DNA from: Takakia lepidozioides
Lineage: Eukaryota; Streptophyta; Takakiopsida; Takakiales; Takakiaceae
Assembly: GCA_030704615.1 (NCBI GenBank)
Contig: CM060731.1
Coordinates: forward strand, 248,001 to 312,000
Length of the DNA stretch: 64,000 nt
Direction: 5' to 3'
The position numbers were made by a program, and so were the translations under genes. Shown piece by piece: positions 39,450 through 50,888 of this stretch. Below the pieces are notes generated by a model. The model was not told the DNA's origin, searched no databases, and saw only the letters and a program-made list of their open reading frames with translations. Within the stretch, counting starts at the first letter, position 1. Every line of letters begins with the position of its first letter.

Positions 39450-40545
39450 GCTTCGCCTTGCGGCTATTGCCCCTTCTCAGGGGTGGGCCCTATAAGAACA
39501 GATGTCCATGGGACATCATATGTCAGGTGATAATGGGGGAGGAAGGGGAAGATGCACTTATGGCGCTGAGGGTACCGCGTGGTACCCGTGGGCCCCAAGG
39601 CGTACAGGAGTACCAGGGGTACCCAGCAGCTGCCAGGAGGCCTAGGGAACTGGGGGAGACTTGATTCAATCTGTCGTTTGTTGGTGATGATGGCAGTGAG
39701 AGATCAGAGCGCGGTGAGGTGGATGGCTTTGGAGCACTTATGGATAGAGGTGAGGGGGATTTGAAAATTGTTTTGAAGGGCCGAGATACTGTCATTGCGG
39801 ATGCCTCCTCTGGTGCCGGCCATGATGACAGTAAGTATGCTAGTGGCCCACCCCTGCTGACGGATAGCCAGGATAAGAGGTACGTATTTTTGACGTTTTT
39901 CAAGAATGGCGGGGCGGGAAAGCGGCCATGGCAGTACGTAAATTCGATGAAATGTATGGTGGTGGCTGAGGAGGGTGTCGAGGGGGGTGGGCTGTTGATG
40001 GGGAGTCCCTGAGCAAGAATGATGTCTGGGCATAGCCTAGCAGGACAGGTGCATGACAAGTGAGGCCGACATCTATAGGGAAGCAACCAAGCAAGCACCG
40101 TATGGTCCGGGGGCCTGCCTTGATAGGTGCCCGCGTTGATCAGAGTGAGCTATCTAGTTTTCGGGCAGCGTAGTAAGAGTTTATGAATATGCCATACGGC
40201 GTGGTTATGTCTGGCGATGCGAAGCCCATGTATGACTGGGTGAGGGCATTCGCTGAGAAGATGGGGCCAGATGTCTCGTGTTGCGTGGATGTGGGAGCAT
40301 AGTGGGCAATGCGGGGATGGGAATAGGGACGGCCAGAAAGTATGCTTGCATTGATGGCCCATATATTGGGCGTATCGGAATTTAAGTGTTTGTCGTATTT
40401 GTGCGTTAGACGCAGCGTTGGTGTTCCAAAAATGGTTTGATAGTTTGTGGTGTAGGACATTGGAGAGGGTCCATTTTTGGATATGCAATTTGGTGTGGCT
40501 TAGAGGGGGGATGCTAGAGTGTGAGCCTAGCCACGTGAGCCCAGG
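39450..40545 (-). mobile_element. LINE family 2, C-terminal region
   Basis: Minus-strand frames give SNHFWNTNAASNAQIRQTLK then FRYAQYMG, a zinc-binding stretch CPLCSHIH...WPHLLSECPHPVIHG, and then CTCPARLCPDIIL and IHFIEFTYCHGRFPAPP. These are the post-RNase H part of LINEs of the type seen at 45-47 and 56-59 kb. Frameshifts are present. All three pieces are on the minus strand and occur in element order from high to low coordinate, so they may be one element split by later insertions. Confidence 0.7.
40519..40542. repeat. Inverted-repeat partner of 45233-45256
   Basis: GTGAGCCTAGCCACGTGAGC plus CCAG here is matched, with one mismatch, by the reverse complement of 45233-45256. The pair brackets 4.7 kb of unrelated sequence and lies at the inner borders of two LINE family 2 fragments. 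Confidence 0.6.
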
Positions 40546-43190
40546 AGCCTGGCGTGAGCCCAGGACACGTGGCATGATTTTGGGAAAGATGCGGCGTCTA
40601 TTTCCGTGGAAGAGGATCCATTACCGCAGAAACACGTCTTCATCCATATTAACCCTGCAACCCCAAACAGAAACCCTAACCCTTGTTAGCCTTAGGGACC
40701 CACCTCAACCCCGACAGTGAACCTCGTCATCCCGCCCCTGTGCATGATATTGCGCACTGACATCATCCATGGGACCATCCATGCATGCAACATTCATCCA
40801 CAGTGTACATCCAATCGGGGTTCATCCATCCAACCAAATTTTGGTGTGATGGCATATGTCGAATGACTGTCTACTGGACTATGCACATATTCATCTTTGT
40901 TGAAAAACTTTTATTGAATGCACACGGTTGAATTTGAGAGCAATGATTAGAATGAAAACACTTTCAAATTCGCAGGACGCGGGGGAGAGAATGTTTCAAT
41001 TCAGGGATGTGAATTTCATTGTAGTCCGTGGTCATTACAACGGATGGTGGGAAGAAAAATGGTGGTGCAACGGAAAACGGAGAGTGTGTCCCCTCATGTT
41101 CCATAAATGAATGCCCTCAAGTACATCCGTAGGTGGTATCAACACTGCTACTGTTACCACCTGAATCTGCTGAACTGCTAGAAGTACTGCTACCACCTGA
41201 AACTGTTGCACTATCATCTATGAAGACGTGTCTGAGCGTCTTCCTGGAACTCCAACGCAAAGGTAGGGGAGAAAGCACAGCTGCTCGCACACGACCAATG
41301 TCTTCCGCGTAATCGGGAAGGACATAATTAGGAGGTAGGCTCCAACACAAGTCCCTCAAGTATATGGAAAACAGGGGCCACGGGAGTGCGTTCACATTCC
41401 TGCAATCAGAAATGCACCATTTGGGTAACAATCAGACAACAGAAGGGGACCCGACAGAGCATATACACAGGGATCAAATAGACAGAAAATGAACTTACTC
41501 ACATGAAAAGTCATTGTCCAGGTCTTTGTCGTCACCGTCGAGGATATCAATTTGCGCAGTGACATCCTTGACATTGGAGGTAGACGAGGACTCGGCGAGG
41601 AGGCCAGTGAAAATATCTGCATCTTTTTCCATACCAAACAAGTGCCTGCCATCTGCCTTGCAAGCATGGTAAGAAGTGCCTGCAAGAGACAAATTGAAGG
41701 AATTAGAGTTTTAGAATATTGAGTAAAGAAGGTGCAGAAGAAAAGAAATCGATGACAAAGGCAAGAAGAGAAACATGTGTCGAGAGTGAGATCTATGATG
41801 CGGGCCCCTGGCCGAGAACAACTCTCAATGATCGTTTGGATAAAAGCCGGGCTTTTTTCACGGGCCCCTCTCCAAGGCGTTCCATTTGGCTTTCGCAAAC
41901 ATACGTTGGAGTCGACATAGTTGTAGTGCATGTCGTCGACGACAGGATCGAACCTCTCGTTTATGAAACATCATCCCCCATGAAGCTCAAACTCTATCAC
42001 TGTGGTGGGAGTCGACAGTGGATGTACCCTCACGAGACAGACGGCCTCAAATAGACGGGTCTGCGATGAAGAGGACAATAATTAGTGAGTAATGTTTCAT
42101 AGCACATTTGATCATTTTTTTTTTTTTTTATTTTTTGGTTCCCTCCTCTCCTTCCCCCCCCCCCCCCCCCCCCCGAGAGAACTGAGTGCGTCAACGCACT
42201 CAATTTCTTCATGATCATGATTTCAGGATGATCATCGACGACAAGTGCGGGTCCGGATTTTCACCCCGGATACCCGGCGGGTTTTGGGGGAAACCCAAAC
42301 CCCCAACCCCCCCCCCCCCTTGAGAACTGAGTGCGTCAACACACTCAATTTTTTCATGATCATGATTTCAGGATGATCATTGACGAACTGGAGATGGGCA
42401 AGTTGGAGGACGTCGGCTTTCGTCTGCACCGATCTGTGGCGTAGACTCTTGGTGGCCTTGCTGCTATGGTGCCTCCTCCAGACGATACTTCGCATGCCAC
42501 AAGAAGGAATGGCAAAACAGTGCATCGGGTGGCTTCAAGGCCTGATCACGATGCAAAGGTGGAATCGGCCAGACTACTTCAAGCTCGGGTAACAGGAACT
42601 ATGGAAGTACCTTCACCTGGGTATGGACGGGTTTATACTTCACATCCTGGGTCTGTTTTTGCACGACAGGGCCTATCAGGTGACGGTGGGAAATTTTTCC
42701 GGGGTGTACCTGTCCCGACTTCGTGTGCATGCGTGAGGAAGCTCTAGGAAAGAGAGGGAAATGGGTTCCCTGCAATACATCTTTTTGCGCAGGATGTATT
42801 GTAATCCCAAAAGAGACCAAATCATTCACCAGGCGACACTAGGTCCTGGTGAGGTACGGACACTTTTGCAACGAGACATTGGCAATATCGAGTAGTGTTG
42901 CATATGTTGCGATTTTTTGCAATGTCGGAAAGGGCTGCCTTGTTTGTAGAACATGTATACACATTTCTTAAATCTGGACAAGCAGACGATGTCTCGTTAT
43001 GAAATGTAGTTTATTTTTTTTCATCGGGTTTGGTTAACGAGCCTCTAAAATTGAGTGCGTCAACGCACACCACTTCTGCCCCCACCCCCAATATTGCCCC
43101 GGGCCAAAAAAAAAAAAAAAAAAAAAAAAACTTTTTTTTGTTCGAGGGCCTGCCAAACATGGACAAGTGTCAGTATGAAAGCTCATTTTA
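40546..43190. other. Mostly unrecognised; possible minus-strand exons at 41.1-41.7 kb
   Basis: Minus-strand blocks 41692-41503 (FGMEKDADIFTGLLAESSST, then DILDGDDKDLDND) and 41400-41104 (ALPWPLFSIYLRDLCWSLPP, then a serine-rich tail to a stop) each look coding and carry acceptor-like TTGCAG sites. However, the phases do not join cleanly across the apparent intron. No family is recognised. The rest (40.55-41.1 and 42.4-43.19 kb) shows nothing I can name. Confidence 0.3.
42154..42386. repeat. Two units: poly-C + GAGTGCGTCAACGCACTC palindrome
   Basis: Units at 42154-42240 and 42306-42386, 145 bp apart, share a C-run, ACTGAGTGCGTCAAC(G/A)CACT and TCATGATCATGATTTCAGGA. A third, partial TTGAGTGCGTCAACGCAC is at 43051. 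The core is an 18-bp near-perfect palindrome. Confidence 0.8.
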
Positions 43191-43194
43191 TTAC

Positions 43195-43480
43195 TTAGAG
43201 TAGGTGCGTGCGATCTTCAGTAGATGTTTGTTAAGCTTTTTTGGTGCTGAGAAGAAAGGGCTGTGGTCAGAGTTTATGATACGAATCTTTCCGGGGTGAT
43301 TGTTGGGATCAGACAAGAATGCTTCAACCTGTGCTTCAGCAGGAAGAACTCTGAAGAACTCTGTCTTCCAATGTCTTTGATGTACACAGCTGGAACCGTT
43401 CCGTGCTTCCTCTGAGCTGTATATGAAATAGCATCTGGAAAGGGGTTTCATCATCCGTATCAACCTTTTTTTCTTCTTCC
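43195..43480 (-). pseudogene. Methylesterase/hydroxynitrile-lyase-type alpha/beta hydrolase, C-terminal fragment
   Basis: Read on the minus strand with frame corrections, the sequence follows the C-terminus of plant methylesterases (MES/SABP2 family, hydrolysis of methyl-ester hormones): KHGTVPAVYIK, TLEDRVL, PAEAQVEAFLSDPNN, and INSDHSPFFSAPKKLNKHLL with the catalytic-type His. Two lesions break it: an extra A before the TLEDRVL block and a 10-bp tandem duplication (AGAGTTCTTC twice), plus probably one more shift upstream near 43450. N-terminal exons with the GxSxG nucleophile were not found. It may be cargo of a larger insertion bounded by the 40.5/45.2 kb inverted repeat. Confidence 0.72.
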
Positions 43481-43499
43481 CACTTTTCCACATTGGTCT

Positions 43500-44129
43500 G
43501 CAGAAGTTGTGAGGGAATCAATGTTAACATATATTGTAGCAAGACACTTTGCTGCACTGCTACTCTCCTCCAAGCCCTTGCATCCTAAAAATTGAAAGCA
43601 CCCTTCATAAGGAACTCAATACCACATTTCCCGTTCCCAGCAGAAAACGGTGACGTAACAATACAGACACATCCACAAAGCTGCTCCTCACTTGGTACTG
43701 GTCTACAGTACACCCCAGACCATATGCAGAGTAATGTGATAGATAGTACAAACACCTGACCCTGCCCCCACTCCGAAAATGTAAGGCACCCCCTTCTCCA
43801 AAGAACTGATTCAGACACATGGTGGCACTGGTCAGTGAATACAACCATGGTATTTTCAACCACTCAGCCAAACACAGATCATGTTCTCTGTAAATGAGTG
43901 CCACACAGGTTTGCCAGATAACACTTCGTACACCTATGCCTTTCATTCAACATGAGGAAAAATTTCTGAGGTGGAGTGAAGATTGAGTGCTAGGGTGTCA
44001 CATATTTTTGTGAAATACAACCACCTCAGTAGGTATCACTTCTGAAATGAGATAGTTGTTTGGCACTCCCATTTCAGATTGACTTGTGTTTTGTCACATC
44101 AATCTACGACTCTTAAGGTATGATGGCTG
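43500..44129. other. No gene recognised
   Basis: Flanks the hydrolase pseudogene on its 5' side. It may contain its former intron, since minus-strand frames here carry no MES motif. Confidence 0.35.
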
Positions 44130-45140
44130 CGAGGTCAAAATGGGAACATTGCGTAAAAAAACTTTCATGATGACCATCTGTTTTTTTTTTTTTTTTCCAC
44201 TTCTTCTTCTTGAATAACAGCACCTGAACAAGTTTTCACAATGACAATTCGTTTTGTTTTTCCACATCCTCTATACAAACAAACCCTAAATAAGCATTTA
44301 TGATGACCATATGTTTTTTTTTTTTTTCACCTCTTCTTCAATAACAGAAACCTGAAGAAGTTTTGAAATGATAGAGCTCAAGTTTTTTTTTTCACCTCTT
44401 TTTGTTTCACAAACAAACCCCTAATTATTCAGATGACATCTGATTTTTTTTATTTTTTATATCACCTCTTTTTTCATCAATAGAAACCTGAACAAGATTG
44501 ACAATGGATAGAGCTCAATTTTTTTTCACACTTCTTCTTCACAAACAAAACCTAATAACATCCATGACCAGCTGGTTTTTTTTTTTTTTTTTTCACCTCT
44601 TCTTCATAACAGAAACCTGAAGAAGTTTGACAATGGTAGAGCTCACGTTTTTTTTTCATCTCTTCTTCACAAACAATCCTAATTTATATTCCCAATCACA
44701 ATGACCACGTGTTTATTTTTTTTCACCTCATCTTCTTCAATAACACAAACCTGAACAAGTTTCCACAATCAACCGCTCATTTTTGTTACACATCTTCTTC
44801 ACAAACAAAGACTAAATAAGCTTGAAGATGACCATCTGTTTAATTTTCACCTCATCTACATTAACAAAAACCATTGCCTGTTTCACAATGAGGGGTCATA
44901 TTTTGGGGCATGTTCTTGCCCATCCTCATTATTTTTAACCAAACCTTCAATATTTCATCCAACCATCATCCATCCACCATAGATGAAATACTGGAAAACG
45001 TCAAAGCTTTTGACAATGAGCATCCAAACTTTTCTTGCCTCTTGTTCATGCAAGGATCCCTAAATAAGATTCATGTGACTCACCCAACCTTTTTTTTTTC
45101 ACCTCTTCTTCAATAAGAAAACCTCATTAACCTCTTTTTT
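44130..45140. repeat. Imperfect tandem array, ~110-bp units with T-tracts
   Basis: About eight units alternate TTTTTTTTCACCTCTTCTTC, AACAGAAACCTGAA(G/C)AAGTT, GACAATG(A)TAGAGCTCA and CACAAACAAACCCTAA plus ATGACCATCTG. Units differ by small indels and T-tract length. Confidence 0.8.
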
Positions 45141-45232
45141 TTTTTTATAAGTGAAAAGCGCAATATCTGCTTTCCACAACAATAGGACCCTCTCTAAACA
45201 GAGGACTCGGGTATGGGACCTGCTTCTTCCTC

Positions 45233-45256
45233 CACTAAACCCTGGGCTCACGCGGC
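45233..45256. repeat. Inverted-repeat partner of 40519-40542
   Basis: CTGGGCTCACGCGGCTAGGC plus TCAC. See the entry at 40519. Confidence 0.6.
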
Positions 45257-46850
45257 TAGGCTCACGCCGTAGCTGCACTCGGCTTAGAGAAGCTGAGGCT
45301 TGTTTGTTGGCTTCTTTAGTAAGGGTGCAGAGAAGATTCCGGATGGGCCGAGGTTCGGGAGGATCGGGTATGGGGTGTATCATCCCGCAAATAGTATGTG
45401 TGAGCTATGTGGATGGGGTCGTCCGATGGCTCTACTTGGGGTTTAGAGGCCCCAGCCTGGGCAAGGAGGTTTGCCTCTTCGTTGCCAATAATACCTGGTG
45501 TGAGCGGACTTTGTGTGGAAATGTATGGGTTTATCGCGATGGTAATGGCGAGGTTGAATATTTTCGGATAAAAGGTTTCGGTCGGGTGTGTGGTGGTGTG
45601 ATGATGGGGCAGCTAGATGGTTGCGGAGTATAAAGAGTGAGTTGAGACTGTCAGCGAAAATGTAGTGGGAATGAGGCTAATTGAGTCAGGGCTTCAAAAA
45701 TAGCCATGAGTTCAGCTCGGAGTATGGTTGCGGGGCCTGGGAGGGGGTAGGCCGTCCCGGTGCTGGTGGCGGCATTGTACACGCCATATCCGGCAAGGGA
45801 GCCAGATTGGGAGCCATCTGTGTAATGTGAATGGAGTGGGTATTTGGGGGGGTGGGCCCAGGGTGAACTGGGGGGGGGTCGTCGTGAGAGGTTATAACAC
45901 AAGTAGTGGGGGGCGAGGTGTATGACTTGTCCCATGCTTTATTGGTTTTTGGCTTGGGGGTTGGTCTATCAGTGAGAGCGTATATCGGCGGTAGTGGGTA
46001 AGTGAGTATTATGTTATGGGTGTCGGATAAGAGAAGTTTAAGACGAGAGGGGAAGTCTGGGGGTATGAGGTGATGTGGGTTATTTTGGACCAGCAGAAGA
46101 AGGGTTAGGGTGGGTTCCTTGTGACGTAGGTATTTAGGGAAAGGTAAGACTTGCGCTTGTATTGGAGTTGGTTGGGTTCAATGGCGTCTAGTGGTATTAC
46201 CCCTGATGGAAGCCGTAGCAGGGGGTGTTGTTGTTTAGGTGACTTTTGCTGTGTAAGAATGACAATGGTGGTGGAGGGGGTGGAGGCACGTGCGGCAAGC
46301 CGTGCCCATTGAATGGCTTCGTGTGTGAGGGGTTCAGGTGGCGGGTGGGCCAGGGCCCTGCCCGACCAGGTGTGTTGCGTATTAGTGCCATGGGCTCCGA
46401 ATACGCAGTCTCTGGGGTGCGGGGCTGTCATAAGAAGAGAGTTCAAGGGGACATGTGAGAGGGCTTGAGTAGTATGAGTGGGTACTGAAAGGAGGGTGAT
46501 GAAACTTGAGATGTCAGGGGGGGATGGTGCTATGGCAATATGCTTGAGCAAGTTTGTGTGGGAGCTTTCTACCAGCCAGCCGACTTTGGTGGCGAAGTCT
46601 TGCCTTGGGGGTTGGAGTTGACTGTTGAGGGTGGCGGAGGTGGTATATCTGTCCCAAAGCCAGGCTATCCTGACATGAGGGATAGACCCGGCAAAGTGAC
46701 CATTATGCGTATAGATATTGGATATGTTGCGACTGGGGCATATGTTGGGGGAGATTTGGCTGATATCTTTGTCGGGGTTACATTCGGAGGTTGAAATATG
46801 AATTTTTGGGGCGTCTAGTTGGGTGCGAATGTATCGGGTATCCATCGATT
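45257..46850 (-). mobile_element. LINE family 2, RNase H region and linker
   Basis: 45935-45651 encodes an RNase H N-terminal half: HYTDGSQSGSLAGYGVY and ILRAELMAIFEALTQLA. After frameshifts it continues toward 45257 as DSLNSL, HTGIIGNEEANLLAQAGASK and HTYYLRDD, with the C-terminal His and the GNExA motif. The 46845-46105 frame (VRIAWLWDRYTTSATLNSQL ... GCVFGAHGTNT-like residues) is probably the linker between RT and RNase H. Three or more frameshifts are present. RT itself is absent here but is present at 56.3-58.1 kb on the same strand. Confidence 0.7.
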
Positions 46851-46971
46851 GGGTTTGAGAGACATGTTGTTTGTGGGTGTGTGCGAGGTATTTGGTTTGG
46901 TTGATTTTATTTTATTATTGGAATGTGGTGAGAAGCATGCGATTGTGGGCAAGGTCACAGTCTTCATGGGT

Positions 46972-47409
46972 TCAAAAAATGTCGTCTTCTATTTGCCAAG
47001 TGTTATCTTCAATGGGGTAGTCAGCCCATTTACATAGATAGTATATATCGACACATCTAGCACCAAAAGCGTCTAGGGAGGTCTGGGTTTTGATACATGG
47101 CCTCAATAGTGAATGCCTCGGGATGGTCAGGGTTTGTGGGTCTAGGGTAGGGCGGAGTGGCGGTAGGGATCGGAGAGCAGGGGGGGTTAGTTGGATTCGT
47201 AGCGGGGGGGAGACGGGTAGAATGTTTGGAGTAGGAAGATCATGGGCGGCGTGGGAGGCTCTGAGCTTCTGGAGTATAGAAGTAGCTGGGGCTGTTCTAA
47301 ATTCTGGGAGGAGGTCTTGCCGGTTGGTGGGGAAGAGTGGGCCGGAAATCACAGTCGAGGGTACAAGAGGTGTCGACGGGTGGCAGAATAGGGAGCGGAG
47401 GTGTATCAA
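46972..47409 (-). pseudogene. Proline-rich frame ending in a chromodomain-like motif
   Basis: This minus-strand 145-residue frame ends DIYYLCKWADYPIEDNTWQI then EDDIF, a good match to the second half of a chromodomain (Y-L-x-K-W-x-x-Y-P-x-E-x-N-T-W). It is preceded by a proline-rich segment (PALRSLPPLRPTLDPQTL). The adjacent chromovirus on the plus strand has its own, different chromodomain, so this belongs to another element. It may be the end of a chromovirus polyprotein or a LINE-associated domain. I cannot decide between them. Confidence 0.5.
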
Positions 47410-47644
47410 ATATCTTTGTTTTTAAATGGTGGCCCGGGAATGCTTTAGGGTAAATTGACTAGGATTTAAGAGAAGGATACCAGTGGCCGTGGTGAGTTGG
47501 GTGAGGTTAGATATGTGGCGGGCCTTGAAGTAGGCAAAAATGAGTTTTTTTTTACGGGGGTGTGAAGTTTCGAATTGTGAGAGGAATGGGCTTTGGAGAC
47601 ATGCCCGCTCTAGTGGAGATATAGTGTTGGGGTACCCTGGTAAG

Positions 47645-49272
47645 TCAGTTTGTATGTGTACAAACCAAGACGAGACAATGTGGTGGCCGATGCTTTAAGT
47701 AGAAAGCAAGCAGCTCATGTTTGGTGTAACAGGGGCGAGACGACGCTTCCAAAGGAAGATTCGGAAGGCTTTACCGGAAGGATTGGTGACGTCCTTGTGA
47801 TGCGGGACTTGAGGGTGGGGGTTACAATCGCAGTTCCACTTTCACAAATGGCCTGCACCGGTATAATGCAAAGCGTCTCTACGTGCCGAAGGGAGGGATC
47901 AGAGATAGTCCTCTTGAAGAGAATGCCACGATGGCCCCCCCTACTTGCGGGCCACGGCGGAGCCAAGCGCACCACGGCACTCTTGAAGAAGAGTATTTTT
48001 CTGGCCCAAACTGAGGGAGGAAGGCCGAGGAGTATGTCAAGACATGCACCACATGCAACAAAAACCGGAGCGAGTACAAAAAGCAAGCGGGGTTGTTACA
48101 AACCCTTGCCGATTCCAGAGGGGTCTTGGGAAATTGTCTCGATGGATTTCATGACTGCTATGCCGCTGTCAAAATGATTCGATGCGATCATGGTGATGGT
48201 GGATAGGTTCAGTTAAATGGGCCATTTCCATCCCCACCAAGGAGACGGCAACGGCGCAGGAGAACGGGGCGACTTTACTTCTTCAACGTCTTCAAGCATC
48301 ATGGACCCCCGAAGGATATTGTCTCGGACCGCGATCCAAAGTTTACGAATAAATTTTGGAGGGCACTTTGGAAGAAGATGATGAACGAGGCTCAAGATGA
48401 GCACCCCGCCTTCCCGACCTACGACGGACGGTCAAACGAAAGAAGTGAATTCCGTGCTGAAGCAGATTTTGTGGAATTACGTGTCGACAGACCAATCAGA
48501 CGGGGTGGGCACTTGGACGCGGCAGAGTTTCTGTTCAATAACACAAAAACATTCCGCAACGGGATTTTCCCCTTTCGTATTGGTCTATGGAAAAGCCACC
48601 TCTGGTGCCGACAAGTTGGGCCGCCCAGGACGTTGAGGAAACCGGCAGCAACGGCGGTATTGGAAGAACGCGAGCGTTTGTTGAAGCTCGCAAAGTACAA
48701 TATTGCCAAAGCTAGGAAACGGTATGCGAATTGGAAGCGGAGGGAAGTTAAGTTTGAGGCAAGCACGGAGGTCTGGTTGAAACATCAAGAATTTTACTAC
48801 TCCTCCGGAAGTAAGTCCCAAAGTTCGTACCTCCGTATGCGGGCCCTTTTCCCGCATCCGGAAGGTTATGAATGAGGATGTGTATTAAATTGGAGGCTGT
48901 CGGCAAACAACAAGGTGCATCCGGTAGTTCCACGTCTCCTTTTTGAAGCCTTACTTCAAGATGAAAGCGCGTTCGAATCGGCACAAGTGTTGCGTCCGCC
49001 ACCTATGCTGTTGGATCATGAAAAATGAACTTGAGTACGAGGTGGAGGCAGTGCTTAAGTCGAGGAGGTTCAAGAATCGAGAAACGGAGTATCTCGTGAA
49101 ATGGATGGGCTATCATCATGTGGAGGCATCTTGGGTCGCTGCCTCAGAAATGGGAAACGCATCCGAGGCTGTTGAAGCTTTCGAAGGGCGACCTCAAAGC
49201 AGAAGAAGCGTTGATGGGGACATCACCTTGGAGCGTGGGGGAGGAAATGCATGCTTAGCCGGCTTTAGCTAG
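47645..49272 (+). pseudogene. Chromovirus (Ty3/gypsy) pol relic with chromodomain
   Basis: Begins in the RNase H-integrase junction (VYKPRRDNVVADALSRKQ). It passes the integrase zinc finger and core in several frames (GSWEIVSMDFMTAMP, VSDRDPKFTNKFW, TDGQTKEVN, SATGFSPFVLVYGK), then VWLKHQEFYY. It ends in a chromodomain (ELEYEVEAVLKSRR, EYLVKWMGYHHVEASWV) and a stop near 49270. At least six frame breaks or stops are visible. gag, protease and RT are not present. The direct repeats and TATA-like site downstream may belong to its 3' LTR. Confidence 0.85.
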
Positions 49273-49300
49273 CTCAGGATCCGATTGCAAAAACTTGTAT

Positions 49301-49528
49301 GTACAATTTGTTTTGTTATAAAATGAATGTTTCCAAATGTTGTGCGTCCTATTTTGTTGTTTTGAAGATGAATGCAATGGTATGGTATGCATGCTAGCTT
49401 ACAAAAGTGGGAGAGGTAAATTGGATTAATCGTGTGTTTGCGTAGTACAATTTGTTTTGTTATAAAATGAATGTTTCCAAATGTTGTGCGTCCTATTTTG
49501 TTGTTTTGAAGATGAATGCAATGGTATG
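49301..49528. repeat. 84-bp direct repeat, 144 bp apart
   Basis: Copies 49301-49384 and 49445-49528, starting GTACAATTTGTTTTGTTATA and ending GAATGCAATGGTATG, are essentially identical. They lie just after the chromodomain stop. Confidence 0.9.
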
Positions 49529-49585
49529 TTACCGGAAGCTACGTGCTTCCGTTTACATACTATAATCGTGTAGCCTCGGGACTAA

Positions 49586-49860
49586 AAAGGGTTCAAGGTG
49601 AATCCTTGCTCAAGGTGATGTCAAAAGTGGCATCGTGAGCAGTCGCAAACAATGTGTTGCAGTAAGGCGATTCGATCCTCGGGAGGATCGTTCCTTGGCC
49701 TTGAAGTGGGCCATAGTAAAAAAAAAGGGTCAAGGTGAATCCTTGCTCAAGGTGAAGTCAAAAGTGGCATCGGAGCAGTTGCAAACAATGTTGTTGCGTA
49801 AGGCGTCGATCATAGGTGAGATCGTTGCCCTGGCCTTGAAGTGGGGCGAAGAGTGCACTG
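49586..49860. repeat. ~138-bp tandem duplication
   Basis: Two diverged units contain GGTGAATCCTTGCTCAAGGT, AAAAGTGGCATCG and CCTTGAAGTGG(G). Confidence 0.8.
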
Positions 49861-50888
49861 GTAGGAGCTTGAGAGGCTCCACCCTTGGTCGGGACTTGGA
49901 GGAAGTCGGCCAAACTTGCTAGTGGAGAGTAGAGTCAAGTGTGGGGTTTGGTTCTTTGCCATGGGACCCATGGTGCGGAGGAAACAACTCCTTGATGTGG
50001 GACGCCAACTTGGAGTTCGTTTCTACAAAATGGACAAGTCGATGAGGACATCGACTCCTGTTGGTAGGGGTGTGTGTCGCGGCCTTTGCCTGAGGGCAGG
50101 GGGTTGGGACGCAGAGGGGCTGCCCCTGTGGTTGGGGCGGTGGCAGCAATAGGTACGGGGGGCTGAAGCACCTTTGAGTGCCCAAGGCACTCAAGGAGGC
50201 GTCACTAGGTGGAGCCACGACACCGGGTGCGGTGGGGGTGGCTCCACAAGGGGTGGTGGTAGCTTAGTGGGACTTAGTGAGGGTGGCATAGGACTCACCA
50301 TGGGGCGGAGACCTTGTGGTGGGAGTCGAGGGTCTTCGTGGTGGTTCACCATAAAATGGCAGGGTTGTTTGTGAAACCCCCGCGGACAGTCACAGAAGTA
50401 TATATAGGGAGTAGTAACCCCGAGAACGGTGCAAACCCATTGGTGATAAAAAACTAGTGAGTGAGCGAGCAAGCCAGAAAGCGACCAAGAGTGGGAAGCT
50501 ATTCCGGACTGCCATCTACCAAAGGGAATTTCCACTAGGGCCAAATTGGTGGAGGGTCCAGTGGAAGAGTAAAGGGGGACCGTTATGTCCCGGTGAGCAG
50601 CCGAAGCTCCAAGTTGGCCCGACGGCCAGGTTGGGAGTTAGGCGCGCGCATGAAAGCGAGTAACTATGACTTGAAGAGGAGCTTACCGAAGTGAGGTACG
50701 CGACACCTGTACCTTCTCTGACTCCAATGCCCTCCCAGATTGCGGCAAAATTGCTCTCTCTCCCACCAATCGGGAATGCCTCCTGCACGTATGGTTATCT
50801 CCCAGTCAGATGTGACCCAGAAATACTGGGTATCTTTGACGTATGCCGGGTTTCCGGCATGTATGCCATGTATCTCTTTGTCTGCATC
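49861..50888. other. Possible LTR-like region with TATA box; no gene
   Basis: AGTATATATAGGGAGTAG at 50396-50413 looks like a TATA box with downstream leader, and lies after the chromovirus relic, so this may be its decayed 3' LTR. A short hairpin TTGAGTGCC-CAA-GGCACTCAA occurs near 50172. No LTR boundaries were found. Confidence 0.35.

Noticed and set aside
41104-41700. Two-exon minus-strand gene
   Set aside because: Each block looks coding, but the phases at the apparent GTGAGT donor and TTGCAG acceptor do not agree in any frame I tried, so it is listed only as a possibility.
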